NCBI GenBank assembly: GCA_023653785.1 | Contig: JAMKCH010022379.1 | Coordinates: 1 to 64,000 of the forward strand | Reading direction: 5' to 3' | DNA length: 64,000 nt | Origin: Ophioderma brevispina | Taxonomy: Eukaryota > Echinodermata > Ophiuroidea > Amphilepidida > Ophiodermatidae | In this document: in pieces, positions 54,506 to 64,000 of the stretch | Layout: every line of letters begins with the position of its first letter | Position numbering within the stretch: position 1 is the stretch's first letter | Translations under genes and position numbers: made by a program | Notes under the pieces: model-generated | What the model was told of the DNA's origin: nothing | The model's input: the letters and a program-made list of their open reading frames with translations, nothing else | Database searches by the model: none

Positions 54506-57500
54506 ACTGAAATTTTGGAAATAACCTTTTCTCGTGCATATCTTGTGACCACAAACAAAAATGAGGTGCTAGGATCAGAAATACATATAACAAGAGATTA
54601 AGCAGTACGTAATTAAGATGGCCCCCACAAAGCTTGGTTAAATCAAATTTTCTTGAAATATGCAAATGAGTTTATTGGTATTCATAACCTGTCAAAAACA
54701 TTACACACAGAACCTCACTATGTTCTATTCACCATGTGCACTGGTCTGAAGTTCCATTGACTAATTGGTAAAGTTCGTATAGTGGATTAATGAATGTTCT
54801 ATGTAGACATCCAGGCATGCATCTATCTGCATGATCATATATGTCCTCCACAACAAGGTTGTGAAGCTAAAATTTGCGAATTAATCTGAAATGAATGGCG
54901 TACTTTACCTAAATGACAACTAAAACGTGGTTTGAAAATCCTTCAATTTTTTTAATTTGCACAATGAAACAAATTTGTTTGAACCTTTGTTTGCCTTAGG
55001 GATTTTCCATTACCCTACAATTGCAGAAACCCACGCCTACTTATAAAAAAACCACTCTGCTTGATGCCCTGTCAGTTTGTCCATTCAAGAGCGTGAAATG
55101 ATTGCATATGAGAACAAAAGAAACTGCACAAAAAAGTTCTGTCAGATCCATCACTATAACAAAGGTTTAAAAAGGGCATATTCTAATGGAGGTCTTCCAC
55201 CTTTCGGATTAGCGGCCATCTTGCCGGGAATGGCAAAGTCCATTCCAAATTTCTGGAGACTTGCTAAATCTAAAGAACAACATGCATGTTGGATTTGTAT
55301 GCATAAAAGTATGGGTCACACTTTGAATAGCACAAGTACTTTGAGGTCGGGTATTAAATTGATCTGAATGAGGAATACTACAGAAACTAACACCTTTTGT
55401 TATTGGTTATGCATGAGTGAGGTGAAAGACCTCTATTTTAGAATATTCAGTTTTGTTTATATGGATGTTTTTTTTTAAAAAAAAACATAAAGTTAAATAT
55501 GCAGTTGATTCTAGTGAAGTATTCTTGTGTTAAGAGTTCCCCAAAGGCTATTGTGTTGCATTGTTTTGTTAGTTAATAGACACAAATGAGAAATCTACAC
55601 TTTCTTGCAAAGAATGTTAGATTGTGCAAATTAATTTCTAAACACTTAGCAAGTCTTGGTGCAATGGTTTGGATAATATCAAAATTTATCTATGGTAAGT
55701 CAAGGAGGGACAAGCTATTTTTGATATAAAGATATAATGTGTGAATAATAGTGAATCCTAATCGTAATATGAGTTGCATTTTGAGAACTATAAAATATGA
55801 GCTAAGTCCACTTTTTAGAATAAAGCCATTAAGTGGGCAATTTTACCTTATTTTAAAGGCTGACTCAGACATTTTGAAATTTTAAAATAGTCAACTAGAA
55901 CCAAAGATATTCACCTAAAATGCTTTTAAAATTCCAAAGTTTGAGATGAATCAGATTTTTCACTTTGATGCAGTAAACATTTATGTGAAGTATAACAGTA
56001 CCACAGGATACTGAGTAAAACAAAAATTCCGGATCCGGAATTTTATAACAAAGTTGTGATTTTTTATATGAAGGACTTTGATTTGAGCTTAGCAATTCCA
56101 CACATTAATTATACTCGATTCGCGCTGATATAGGAGCTGGGGGAAAGTTTTGGGTCATATCCATTCGGTGAAATAGGGAAGAAGCATTTTAATCTATCCA
56201 AGAAGACGCTTCGCTGCCTAACAATAGAAAGTGACTTGAAAGGGAAAACGGCCAAGGACAAAACTTGATTTTGTTTGCTGTACTTTCTGAATTGACATTT
56301 GTACAGTTTTAATACGATCGATTTATATATCATTTACATCATCACTTCACTGTAAACGGTGTTTAGGAATTAAACACCCTCAGGTTTATTTGTAGAATTT
56401 GTAGGCCTACTGAGCAGTATACACGGTATGTTTAGTAGGGCCTATGTCCTTAAACACTTCCTAAATGTACATTGACAAAGTAATTCCCGAATTATTTAGA
56501 CTAAAGAAGTTTAATTTAGGCAACGTTAATTACAAAGTTGTGTTTGCGTTTTTATGTGTTTAGGCCAAAATGTTCATTTGCGTATTTTATCCAATGTGCT
56601 TCAACTATTAAGGACAAAGGTTGGACCATCTGGGAGTGGCATTGACTATTGTATTAGTCGTAATAGTTTAGGTAACGTATGAAAGTAATGACGAGGCCCC
56701 GTATCACATGTGTGGACAGCGCAAAAACCATTGTTACCATATTTAGAATTCAATAGCGCACCTGCCTTATACAGGTAGTATTTCACATTTTAACGTACGT
56801 TACTTTTACCAGTGACCTTCTATGTTTTGACCACTGCACAATGGTATTAACCGTAGGCGTAGAGCACACAATATTAAGAACGCACGGACTAGGAGTGCTG
56901 CAAATTTGAATTGCTGTGCTCCCCCACCCCCCACAAACAGCTCTTACCCGTAAAAAGTACAGGTTGTCCCTAATCAGCGGCGAATCGAGTAGAGTATTGG
57001 AACGCCTTTTGTATATGCAAAAAAAATTTTTTCTTTGAAATTGAGTGCACCCTCTTCGGGAAATCTTCGAGTCAGCCTTTAAAGAGGTATACGAATTTGC
57101 CAGACTGTCATGAGTTTTTAATTACGTACTTTGGGCACGGGACTAGTCTCTTCACAGTTGGCCCTCTGCATTTTATGGCATAAAAACTCCCTGACAAAAG
57201 ATATTGATATTTTCTCTCACACAACAAGATTCATTGCTACCTTGGAATTGGGGCCTCTGAGACATGCCTACTTTTGAAGCTCTGGCCCAGCATGTGCCTT
57301 TACGACACTCCTATTCCTGTGAAAAACTAAATATCTATGTATGGGTCCCACCATCACCTAGTATAGATGTTTTTTGATTACTGCCAGAATTTCTGGGACC
57401 TAATGTGTCTTTACAAACATTTTTGAAGAGAGAAAAATTCTGTGATCTCAATGGGTCACCATTTTGTTTTAGCAAAGTGTGTGGTAAACAGGGTTAGTTA

Positions 57501-57819
57501 AAATTTAAACTGTTGCTGATGTTAAAAAAAATTAAAACGGTTAAATATCATAAAATGTAAAAAACTTAAAAAAAAATATTTTTAAAACATCCAAATATGG
57601 TCAGGTTAACAACTTTGGTTCAAATTTGCTCTTTTCGAGCTAAGAATGTAGGGAATAATTGTTAGAAGATCATTTTCGTGCCAATTTGGATTTGTTAAGG
57701 TTGGGAAGAGTCAGTTTTAAAGCTTCCAAGTGCTACACAAATGTGCCAGAATGATTGTTTTTCATAATGTTGCAATTGTGAATTTTTCGCACCACGGCCG
57801 GGTGCGTGCCACTCCAGCC
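54506..57819. other. Unique AT-rich sequence, no gene seen
   Basis: The 96-codon frame at 55077-55367 is isolated and has no recognisable domain. No repeat borders are visible. Confidence 0.4.
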
Positions 57820-57821
57820 GT

Positions 57822-57845
57822 AGCAGCAGCAGCAGCAGCAGCAGC
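57822..57845 (+). repeat. (AGC)8 microsatellite
   Basis: Eight perfect AGC units inside a 75-codon open frame (57730-57957) that encodes a poly-Ala run. The host frame is otherwise unremarkable. Confidence 0.9.
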
Positions 57846-58849
57846 CACCACTGTCTCTTCCTCTCCTCTCCTCATCATCATCCAATTCAACAGCAGGGAA
57901 AAAAAAGTTTATTTTAACAGCAATGAATATATTTGCCATAATTTCTTATATTTTTAATTTATCATACATTGCATCATGATGACTAAAGAGACATGAGGAA
58001 TTTCCAGAAAGAAGCACCCCAATTTTTTTGAAAACCCATTTTTTAGATATTTGGAATGGTTTACCCATGTATTTAAATCACAACCGAAGGGAATAAGTCC
58101 AATACGCTGTCTTTATTAAATAAGTTAATGATTTAGAATTTTTTTCGTGCATGACAGAAAAATCAAAGGATGGTTTTCTATAGGATGATTTGTAGCAGGC
58201 AAATCAAAACAAACTTTGCAGTTTTTCTTTAGACTATGTTTGTCCAATTAAAACCTTTGAAAACCTTGGCGGGCAGGTGGTCTACAACTATCAAGACAAT
58301 TGAGAAAAAAGTTTAGCCTCAAAAAAAAAAAAATATACTCCTGTCACTTCAAATTATGATGATCAATAATCATGAACTTGCCCATCCATGGTTATGCCTT
58401 TGGTGACTGTCATCATAGTCAGTATTGTAGTGGTGATAGTATCATAATGGTGACAATGATGATGATGCTCGTAGCTGTGATTACACTGTCAGAGCTGTAT
58501 ATTTGTGCCCTCATATCTTTGAATTCTTTGATTCAGGAGGCGCACCTGAGCTATAACATTTCCCACACAACGGTAATTCATTATACTTTGAACCTGAAAA
58601 AAAAAAAAAACCTGGGCAGAAGCGCCATTTTTTCTTGAAGTAGCAAGGCTTAAGGCACCACATGACATCGGGTGGGTGTTGGGTCTGCTTCCTGGTTTAT
58701 GGTTTACACTCACGGCTAGCACCAATGTGGGCACAGATTGCCAAGGTGCGAGCAAAAGTGCCATTTATTGTAATTTCTGTAATAAAAACAAACAAAACTA
58801 CTGCAAGTAAACTTGCCGTCATCCCATGGCCAGGTTGGCAGTATGGAAA
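57846..58849. other. No gene seen
   Basis: AT-rich DNA with short A runs at 58321-58333 and 58598-58611. GTGGGCACAGATTGCCAAGGTG near 58725 is SINE-like but too short to assign. Confidence 0.3.
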
Positions 58850-59060
58850 CATGACCTCAGATGACCTATGACCTGATCCAGGCCCTTTGAGCATCATGCT
58901 CATATGAGGGAAAAAAACTTTCTATTGCCACCTTAACCCAAGTCTGGTTTCAATTCAGACTTCAACTTTTCGAAGGAGACCTGAAAAACGAAACCTAACC
59001 TTGGTTAGCCAAAAGCTAACCCAAACTGGAACACCATACAAATACATACAAGACAGCGCG
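58850..59060 (+). repeat. TGACCTTTGACC-family repeat fragment (diverged)
   Basis: ATGACCTCAGATGACCTATG then ACCTGATCC, CATGCTCATATGAGGG, TTTCTATTGCCACCTTAACC and CAAGTCTGGTTTCAATTCAG follow the order of the 26840 and 45110 copies. It ends in AACCATACAAATACATACAAG-like sequence near 59030. Confidence 0.6.
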
Positions 59061-59486
59061 CCCTCACAATATCCCTCTCTGCTTTCAAGCCAGGGGGATG
59101 AAAAGTATGGTTTTAAGTTAAGTCATGTTCGAAAAAAAAAAACTCTCAGTCCCCACTGACTCAGAAAGAGGAAGAGCAGTAGGCGTTGGATTTAAAACAA
59201 CAAATAGCATGCCCTGTGGCTTGCCTGCACCCATGAGGAAAATAGAGGGTTATACTAAAGCTTATTGAAACAGAGTGTGGGGGTTATTTACATTTATTTT
59301 TTCCAAGATAACCACTCATGTTTGAAGTTCATAAGTTTGTATTAATACGTTATTATGTGTTTGTAATTTTTCTCCCTTTCAACATTATTTGCATTTCTAA
59401 CCACTGCCTTGCGTCTCACGGCATTTTTAAATTTTTTTTATAAAAATGACTTGTTAAAGAAGGAATCCATATTCATTACTTAAAGT

Positions 59487-59583
59487 GACATAATGGCATG
59501 AAAACCATATTGACATAATGAAAAGGACCCTTACTGAAATCACTTTCACGAGTTTGAAAACAATTTGGATGTTTACATTCTGT
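59487..59583 (+). repeat. ~97-bp inverted repeat, left partner
   Basis: GACATAATGGCATGAAAA .. AAAGGACCCTTACTGAAATC .. ACGAGTTTGAAAACAATTTG .. TTTACATTCTGT recurs reverse-complemented at 61244-61339 with few differences. Confidence 0.8.
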
Positions 59584-59590
59584 AAAAACA

Positions 59591-59904
59591 GTAAAAACAG
59601 GAAGAGTTCCAGGGGAGGAGGTGGCAGTTTGTGGCAATTTCTGGATCAGAAAAACAAGGTGTTCACATCCCTGACAGAATTTACAGTGTATCTAGCATGT
59701 TTTGCGACACAATTCAAAAGCATTCAGGCATTGTACTTTAGGCTTGTAGTAAGATATTGATCTGGCAAGTGAAAGATGGATTAGCCGGGATAGCACATAT
59801 ACAATAGCAATGGTTTGTGAGCTGATGACAACGTGCTTTTCAAGTTTGGTAAATGCCACAAACTGCCACCCCCCCCCCCCCCCGGAACTCTTCCTGTTTT
59901 TACA
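59591..59904. repeat. ~46-bp inverted repeat around a ~215-bp loop
   Basis: GTAAAAACAGGAAGAGTTCC .. GGTGGCAGTTTGTGGCA (59591-59636) pairs with TGCCACAAACTGCCACC, a 15-C run and GGAACTCTTCCTGTTTTTAC (59854-59904). The C run replaces the AGGGGAGGA of the left arm. Confidence 0.75.
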
Positions 59905-60440
59905 GGCGTTCTAAGAAGGAATTGGCACCTAATTCGCGCCTACTTGTCAGTGTGCCATCTTTTAGTGGCGTGTTATATTACCTCCTTCAATGTAATGAAT
60001 ACAAATTAATCCCGCCTAATTGGGCGCTACATTACACGGATACAATTTGGCTCTGCCCCTTCTGCAGATTTTTGCTTGGACTGATGACGTTTAACCTTAA
60101 TACATTTATTCATTAGAAGACTATTCCATTAGCTGTATGGGTAAGGTAAGAACGGAAACTGATATCCTGTCTGTGCATAATAATATGCGTCGTAAGTTAC
60201 TGAAATTATGATAGAAACCTAAAATATAGTGATGATTATACACCGCAAGAGATAATTTAAGAAATACGAGAGGTTGTGGCACATACAACTTTGTCCGTCC
60301 CATTGCTGTAACAGTAAATCTAAGCTCATTATAAATCCAATTCCCTGTCCAACTGCGCTTGCGTGTCGCATAATTAATTTCCAGGTAAGTAACTGGTACA
60401 AAATCGCATAACAGATGTTGGAACAGCCGTGGCCAATATG
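59905..60440. other. No gene seen
   Basis: Unique sequence; the minus frame 60121-60525 has no recognisable domain. Confidence 0.3.
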
Positions 60441-60555
60441 CAAACAGACGGGCTAAACAGACGGGCCAAACAGGTGAACCTAATGGACGGGCAGAAAGCC
60501 TAACAGACGTATGAAACAGATGCACAAAAATGCTAAACAGACGGGTTAAACATTA
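60441..60555 (+). repeat. Degenerate ~17-bp tandem repeat
   Basis: Repeats of CTAAACAGACGGG (60441, 60454, 60534, and variants such as CTAACAGACGTATGAAACAG) with irregular spacing. Confidence 0.6.
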
Positions 60556-60819
60556 CAAAGACTAGCTATGTTAGTCTTAAATAACGGTTGTTTTGTTTAA
60601 TTACTTCATCATTCAGTATGCCACATACGGCATATGGGTTCTTATTTTTTTAGCACATTTTTGCCTTTACATAGTTATTCCTTACATGCAAACCCCTGGA
60701 CCTCATTGGGGAAATAAGCCTGTGACATGGATTTATGGATTATAGGCTTGTTTTTAATCAACTTTTGTTTTTGTTCTACCTAATGAGATAAATAAACCTA
60801 ACAAGTTCATTCATCTCAG

Positions 60820-60899
60820 GTTCTACTGTTATATTTGTATTGGCTGCAATCATAGTAATACTGATAATAGAAGTGTTTTTAGCGCATATAAACCAGCAG
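60820..60899 (+). CDS. Candidate exon encoding a membrane helix
   Basis: Acceptor CATTCATCTCAG and donor ACCAGCAG|GTCTCT enclose 80 nt. The single open frame reads STVIFVLAAIIVILIIEVF then LAHINQQ: a ~20-residue hydrophobic segment with one Glu near its end, followed by polar residues. It enters in phase 1 and leaves in phase 0, matching the next exon. The helix would anchor a single-pass protein. The donor is weak at +3 and there is no homology evidence. Confidence 0.4.
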
Positions 60900-61243
60900 G
60901 TCTCTATGCCCTTTACAAATACAAAACTATACATAGTGATGTACAACCAACCTGCCAATTGTCATTGCCTCAGAGTTTTAAAGAACCACAAAAGCTATGG
61001 TCCATATCACTATCTCCATGCAGTGATGTCAACCCAGTTTATAATGATAGCAGTGTTAAAGCACAAGCGCGTTGACTCCGTATGACAGCGTAAGTCATGT
61101 GCGATCAAAGACAGCATTTCTATACACTCACAAAATATCTGCACCTAATAGCTGACATCAGCGACATGGACCATAGGTAATAATTGTAATAAATAACGTT
61201 TTCAGATCCTGAGGCGTTGTCTTTTTTAAAGACATTTCTTGTT

Positions 61244-61339
61244 ACAGAATGTAAACATCCAAATTGTTTTCAAACTCGTGGAAGTGATTTCAGTAAGGGT
61301 CCTTTACATTATGTAATTTTTTTTTCATGCCATTATGTC
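61244..61339 (-). repeat. ~97-bp inverted repeat, right partner
   Basis: Reverse complement of 59487-59583 (ACAGAATGTAAACATCCAAA .. GGGTCCTTTACATTATG .. CATGCCATTATGTC), about 1.66 kb away. It falls inside the putative intron between the exons at 60820 and 62315. Confidence 0.8.
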
Positions 61340-62314
61340 CCTCAGATAAAATGGTCTTACAGAAAAATGACCATAAAATCAAAACCCCTGTATCAATTTA
61401 GTCCAAACTTTAACTATGTTTAGGATTGAACTTTCCTCCATATATTTTTGCAGTTGCACAAATTTGTTTTAGTGTTTTTATGAATTTTTTTTTAATTCCC
61501 TAATTTTACACTAAATAATTTTTCCCAGCCTAAATGGAAGGTGCTTTTAAGCTGAAACTCCAGGGATGTGTGTATAAACAAAATACCTAAAATCTCACAT
61601 TGGCTTTTTTGAATTAAGTGTTTAATTCTTTAGAAAATTATTTGAGGGAAAAATAATTTAGGGAAAATGAAATAGAAACACTCAATCTGCAAAATCTAAT
61701 GTGAGAATTTTCTAAATATGATTTCCTTTCATTATGACACCTTATTCACCACCAAGGGAGTTGTAGTTTCTTCTAGGAAAAATTATGAAAAGTGGATACA
61801 TCAGTATTTCTAGAAATACTTAAACAAAAAAGTGTTGTTACGACCACCTGTTCTTTGTTTTTGATGACACACAGAAAAATAAAAAAATGTATGGATTTTT
61901 GATATTTCTTTAACCATTAAAAACAAAATACCAATCTTATAACTCATCAATTACTTGAAGAAATAATTGAAATAAAATGTATAGTTTTTCACAAAATTGC
62001 CCATTTTGGTCCATTTTCTCTACTGCCAAAATCAATCCCTGAACAAAGCCTATGGGAATTTGAAAATGCATTAGGCTACATATCTCTAAAACGCCTTTTT
62101 GGAAAAAATTAAAATTTGGCACACATGTTTCTTTCACCAATACCAACATTTGATGACAATTTCAACAAGATCTGGGCACGAAGCCATATCCGATAATCCT
62201 ACCTTAATCTTATCTTCTATATAGACATATTTGCACAATTATTCACTTGGTTGTAAGTTATTTAAATTAATAGTAATCTACAAATTAATGTGTGAATCTT
62301 GTTTTTACTTTCAG
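61340..62314. other. Putative intronic sequence
   Basis: AT-rich, no repeats or frames of note. It ends with the pyrimidine tract and acceptor TTGTTTTTACTTTCAG at 62299-62314. Confidence 0.35.
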
Positions 62315-62395
62315 ATTGTAAAGACCAATTCTGATTCTGAAGAGACCATTATTTATACACCACCACCATCATCGCCCTTTAGTGTTCCACAACAG
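62315..62395 (+). CDS. Candidate cytoplasmic-tail exon 1 (81 nt)
   Basis: Acceptor TTTTTACTTTCAG and donor CCACAACAG|GTGATT bound exactly 27 codons. Only one of the three frames is open; it reads IVKTNSDSEETIIYTPPPSS then PFSVPQQ. Acidic, Tyr- and Pro-containing sequence (YTPPPSSP) is compatible with a signalling tail, which is an inference. Phase 0 in and out matches the exons at 60820 and 62957. Confidence 0.45.
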
Positions 62396-62713
62396 GTGAT
62401 TTTAAAGTCGTCTTGTTGGTCTAATTAATGCTGTTTGTGTCAATTTGTTGTCTTTGCAAAAAATACATTATTTGGAGGGAAGGGGCGAATTTGGGAGAAA
62501 ATCCCCCTTTTGAAAAAAATTGCCCCTCCCCTAGAAAAAAATCCTGGTTATGGGCCTGTTCTCACCTTACCATAAAAATATTCCAAGAGGGAAATATTGA
62601 GTAATGAAATAATCTCATTTCCTTTAGCCTTTTAGAAACAAAAGCAAAATGGAAATTATGCTGTGCATCGATACCTTTATAATTCATTTTAGTTTACAAA
62701 TTTTCTGCTCCAG

Positions 62714-62806
62714 ACTGCAGAACATAAGCGATACCGCAAGCAGTATAACTGAACCAACAACAAGCCAAAGGAAGAGAGAGCTAACAGAATGGGAGAGGAA
62801 AATGTG
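62714..62806 (+). CDS. Candidate alternative exon
   Basis: Acceptors lie at TTTCTGCTCCAG (exon from 62714) or seven bases on at CTGCAG (from 62721); the donor AATGTG|GTAAGG is strong. Spliced in phase 0 from 62395, the first acceptor gives TAEHKRYRKQYN and then a stop. The second opens a long frame (NISDTASSITEPTTSQRKRE ..) that would meet a stop at the junction with 62957. Inclusion would therefore swap or cut the C-terminus, whereas skipping keeps the 62957 tail. Confidence 0.28.
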
Positions 62807-62956
62807 GTAAGGGACTGACTCTGACGAGATTGTATATTCCCCAACTGCAGGAACCATCACTCAAGTTAAATGAGTGATGGTTATGAAAATAACTCGCTCA
62901 TAACTATTTCATCTTGCAGTTCAAATGTGAATTGCCTGTACTGGTATTTTCTTTAG

Positions 62957-63058
62957 ACCCTCGACGCTGAGACTTTGGAACCGGAGACTCTGGAACCATC
63001 TCTGAAATGTCAGAAGACAAGCAGTGAGAGCCCTGACCCTTACCCAGAAGAAAAATAA
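62957..63058 (+). CDS. Candidate terminal coding exon with stop
   Basis: After the acceptor TGGTATTTTCTTTAG, 33 codons read TLDAETLEPETLEPSLKCQK then TSSESPDPYPEEK and a TAA at 63056-63058. The frame (phase 0) agrees with the exon ending at 62395. The ETLEP repeat and acidic/Pro composition look coding; the other two frames close early. AATAAA follows 50 nt downstream. Confidence 0.45.
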   Translation, partial: TLDAETLEPETLEPSLKCQKTSSESPDPYPEEK

Positions 63059-63108
63059 AAGGTATTATGATGTGTTTTTGTTGAATGACCATTAATTGCT
63101 GAAACTGG

Positions 63109-63114
63109 AATAAA
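63109..63114 (+). terminator. Poly(A) signal AATAAA
   Basis: Canonical hexamer 50 nt after the TAA of the candidate terminal exon. AT-rich DNA makes chance hexamers common, so the weight is modest. Confidence 0.35.
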
Positions 63115-63770
63115 TATGTTGTAAAATGTTAACATATTTGTTTATGTAAAAAAAATCAATATCAGCTGTATTCATCCAATGTCATATCAACCACTGCAAT
63201 GTATCATGTCAATATGGTTGAAATCTTCATCTACTATTTCTTTATTTTTCCCTCCACAAAAAAGATCAAACTATGAAAAACAAAGCCAAGAAAGCATAAA
63301 ATTGCTTCTGAAGATTAAAAAGGAATGGCTTATATATGGACAGTCTTAAAATTTATAAAAACTATGCTCCATAATTGGAGATGAGGCCACATAAAATTAA
63401 TTATTAGTTTCACATCCCCTCCCTCCTTACTCTTTTAGATTGGCCCATATTTATAAGTAAATTTATACTTTTTATAGTTTTGGTCAACCTTTTATACCCA
63501 TATATTAGGTAACTTGATTTTACTTTAATCATACAAGTACGTAACTCTATATCTGGTGCATATATTGAGAATAAAGAGGTGTCTCCTCATTTTCTCCAAA
63601 TTGAATGTTACTGCTACAAATGCCATTTTTTTTAAATAAAGCTTCCTGCTCTTCACACTTTTGTAAAAACATTGAGAAGTGAAAGAAATAATTGATTTTG
63701 TCTGGCCTTAAATTAAAAGCACCATTACATTAAATCACTGGCTGGGCCAGCAACACTGTCATAGCGTGGT
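63115..63770. other. No gene seen
   Basis: AT-rich DNA downstream of the candidate gene end. Confidence 0.35.
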
Positions 63771-63900
63771 ACTGTATATGTAGAAATTTTTTATGAGGCT
63801 GCGAATTTTGCGAATAATTTTACAACTGCGAAAATAAAAACTTGCAAAAAATAATGTACTTCCAAGAAATGCTCAGAAATTGTAAACACAAAACATAGTA
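63771..63900. repeat. Partial relative of the TA-flanked MITE at 39222
   Basis: TACTGTATATGTAGAAATTT followed by GCGAATTTTGCGAATAATTT and GCGAAAATAAAAACTTGC recalls the CTGTATAAGTGGAAATTT / TTCGCGA content of 39222-39430. The right terminal repeat is not intact. Confidence 0.4.
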
Positions 63901-64000
63901 CTGTAACAGCATTACGACTTCATAGGGTAGAATGTTTTTACAACTGCTTGCAACATTACTACTTAAGCCTTTCTAATTTTTCAGTGTAAACAAACTTGAG

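Noticed and set aside
57730..57957. Poly-alanine protein gene around (AGC)8
   Set aside because: No splice or start context and no conserved sequence beyond the microsatellite.

Overview
This is a window of a large, AT-rich, repeat-laden eukaryotic genome. There are no dense ORFs, no ribosome-binding sites and no operons. What dominates is decayed non-LTR retrotransposons, tRNA-derived SINEs and many families of short inverted-repeat DNA transposons. The mix (APE-type LINEs, DIRS-like and Penelope-like remnants, TTAA-flanked MITEs, SINEs with a TTATTATTA tail, dispersed TGACCTTTGACC repeats) suggests a marine invertebrate, possibly an echinoderm or other invertebrate deuterostome. This organism call is an inference, not proof. 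No intact long gene was found; everything protein-like is either a broken mobile element or a short candidate exon.

Layout. 1-660: CCAATATTGG-rich repeat. 780-7110: a pair of roughly 1-kb inverted arms with tandem sub-repeats, enclosing a loop with a ~170-bp satellite. 7.36-7.95 kb: Penelope-like GIY-YIG remnant between inverted terminal copies. 8.9-11.1 kb: two direct copies of a minus-strand LINE reverse-transcriptase region, with further pieces at 13.0 and 13.7 kb. 11.6-19.4 kb: foldback/MITE-type elements, a TGACCTTTGACC repeat and a tRNA-derived SINE. 19.66-24.05 kb: a 3.4-kb plus-strand LINE sitting inside an older minus-strand LINE, followed by a 171-nt T run. 24.5-26.6 kb: a Tc1/IS630-like transposase remnant, itself split by a TTAA MITE, then a DIRS-like RT/RNase H remnant. 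26.8-27.8 kb: a TGACCTTTGACC repeat interrupted by another TTAA MITE. 30.2-31.4 kb: a foldback element whose arms are arrays of a ~26-bp unit. 31.8-45.7 kb: many MITEs (8-bp-TSD type, TTAA type, TA type), a short deletion derivative of the 20-kb LINE, and a locus at 43.2 kb where an empty-site paralogue proves a TTAA insertion. 47-64 kb: mostly unique AT-rich DNA with a few repeats and low-complexity tracts.

The best host-gene candidate is on the plus strand at the right end. Phase-compatible exons at 60820-60899 (a hydrophobic membrane helix), 62315-62395 and 62957-63058 (acidic/proline-rich tail ending in TAA, then AATAAA at 63109) would form the C-terminus of a single-pass membrane protein. 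A possible juxtamembrane exon lies at 47607-47690 and a possible alternative exon at 62714-62806. All are ab initio calls.

The most interesting signals are: a LINE and its 420-bp derivative that share a 5' leader with stem-preserving changes; a C4HC3 (PHD-like) finger between the RT and C-terminal domains of that LINE; at least five sequence-unrelated TTAA-flanked MITE families (possibly six), three of whose insertions can be read from the sequence alone; and the 26-bp-array foldback element.
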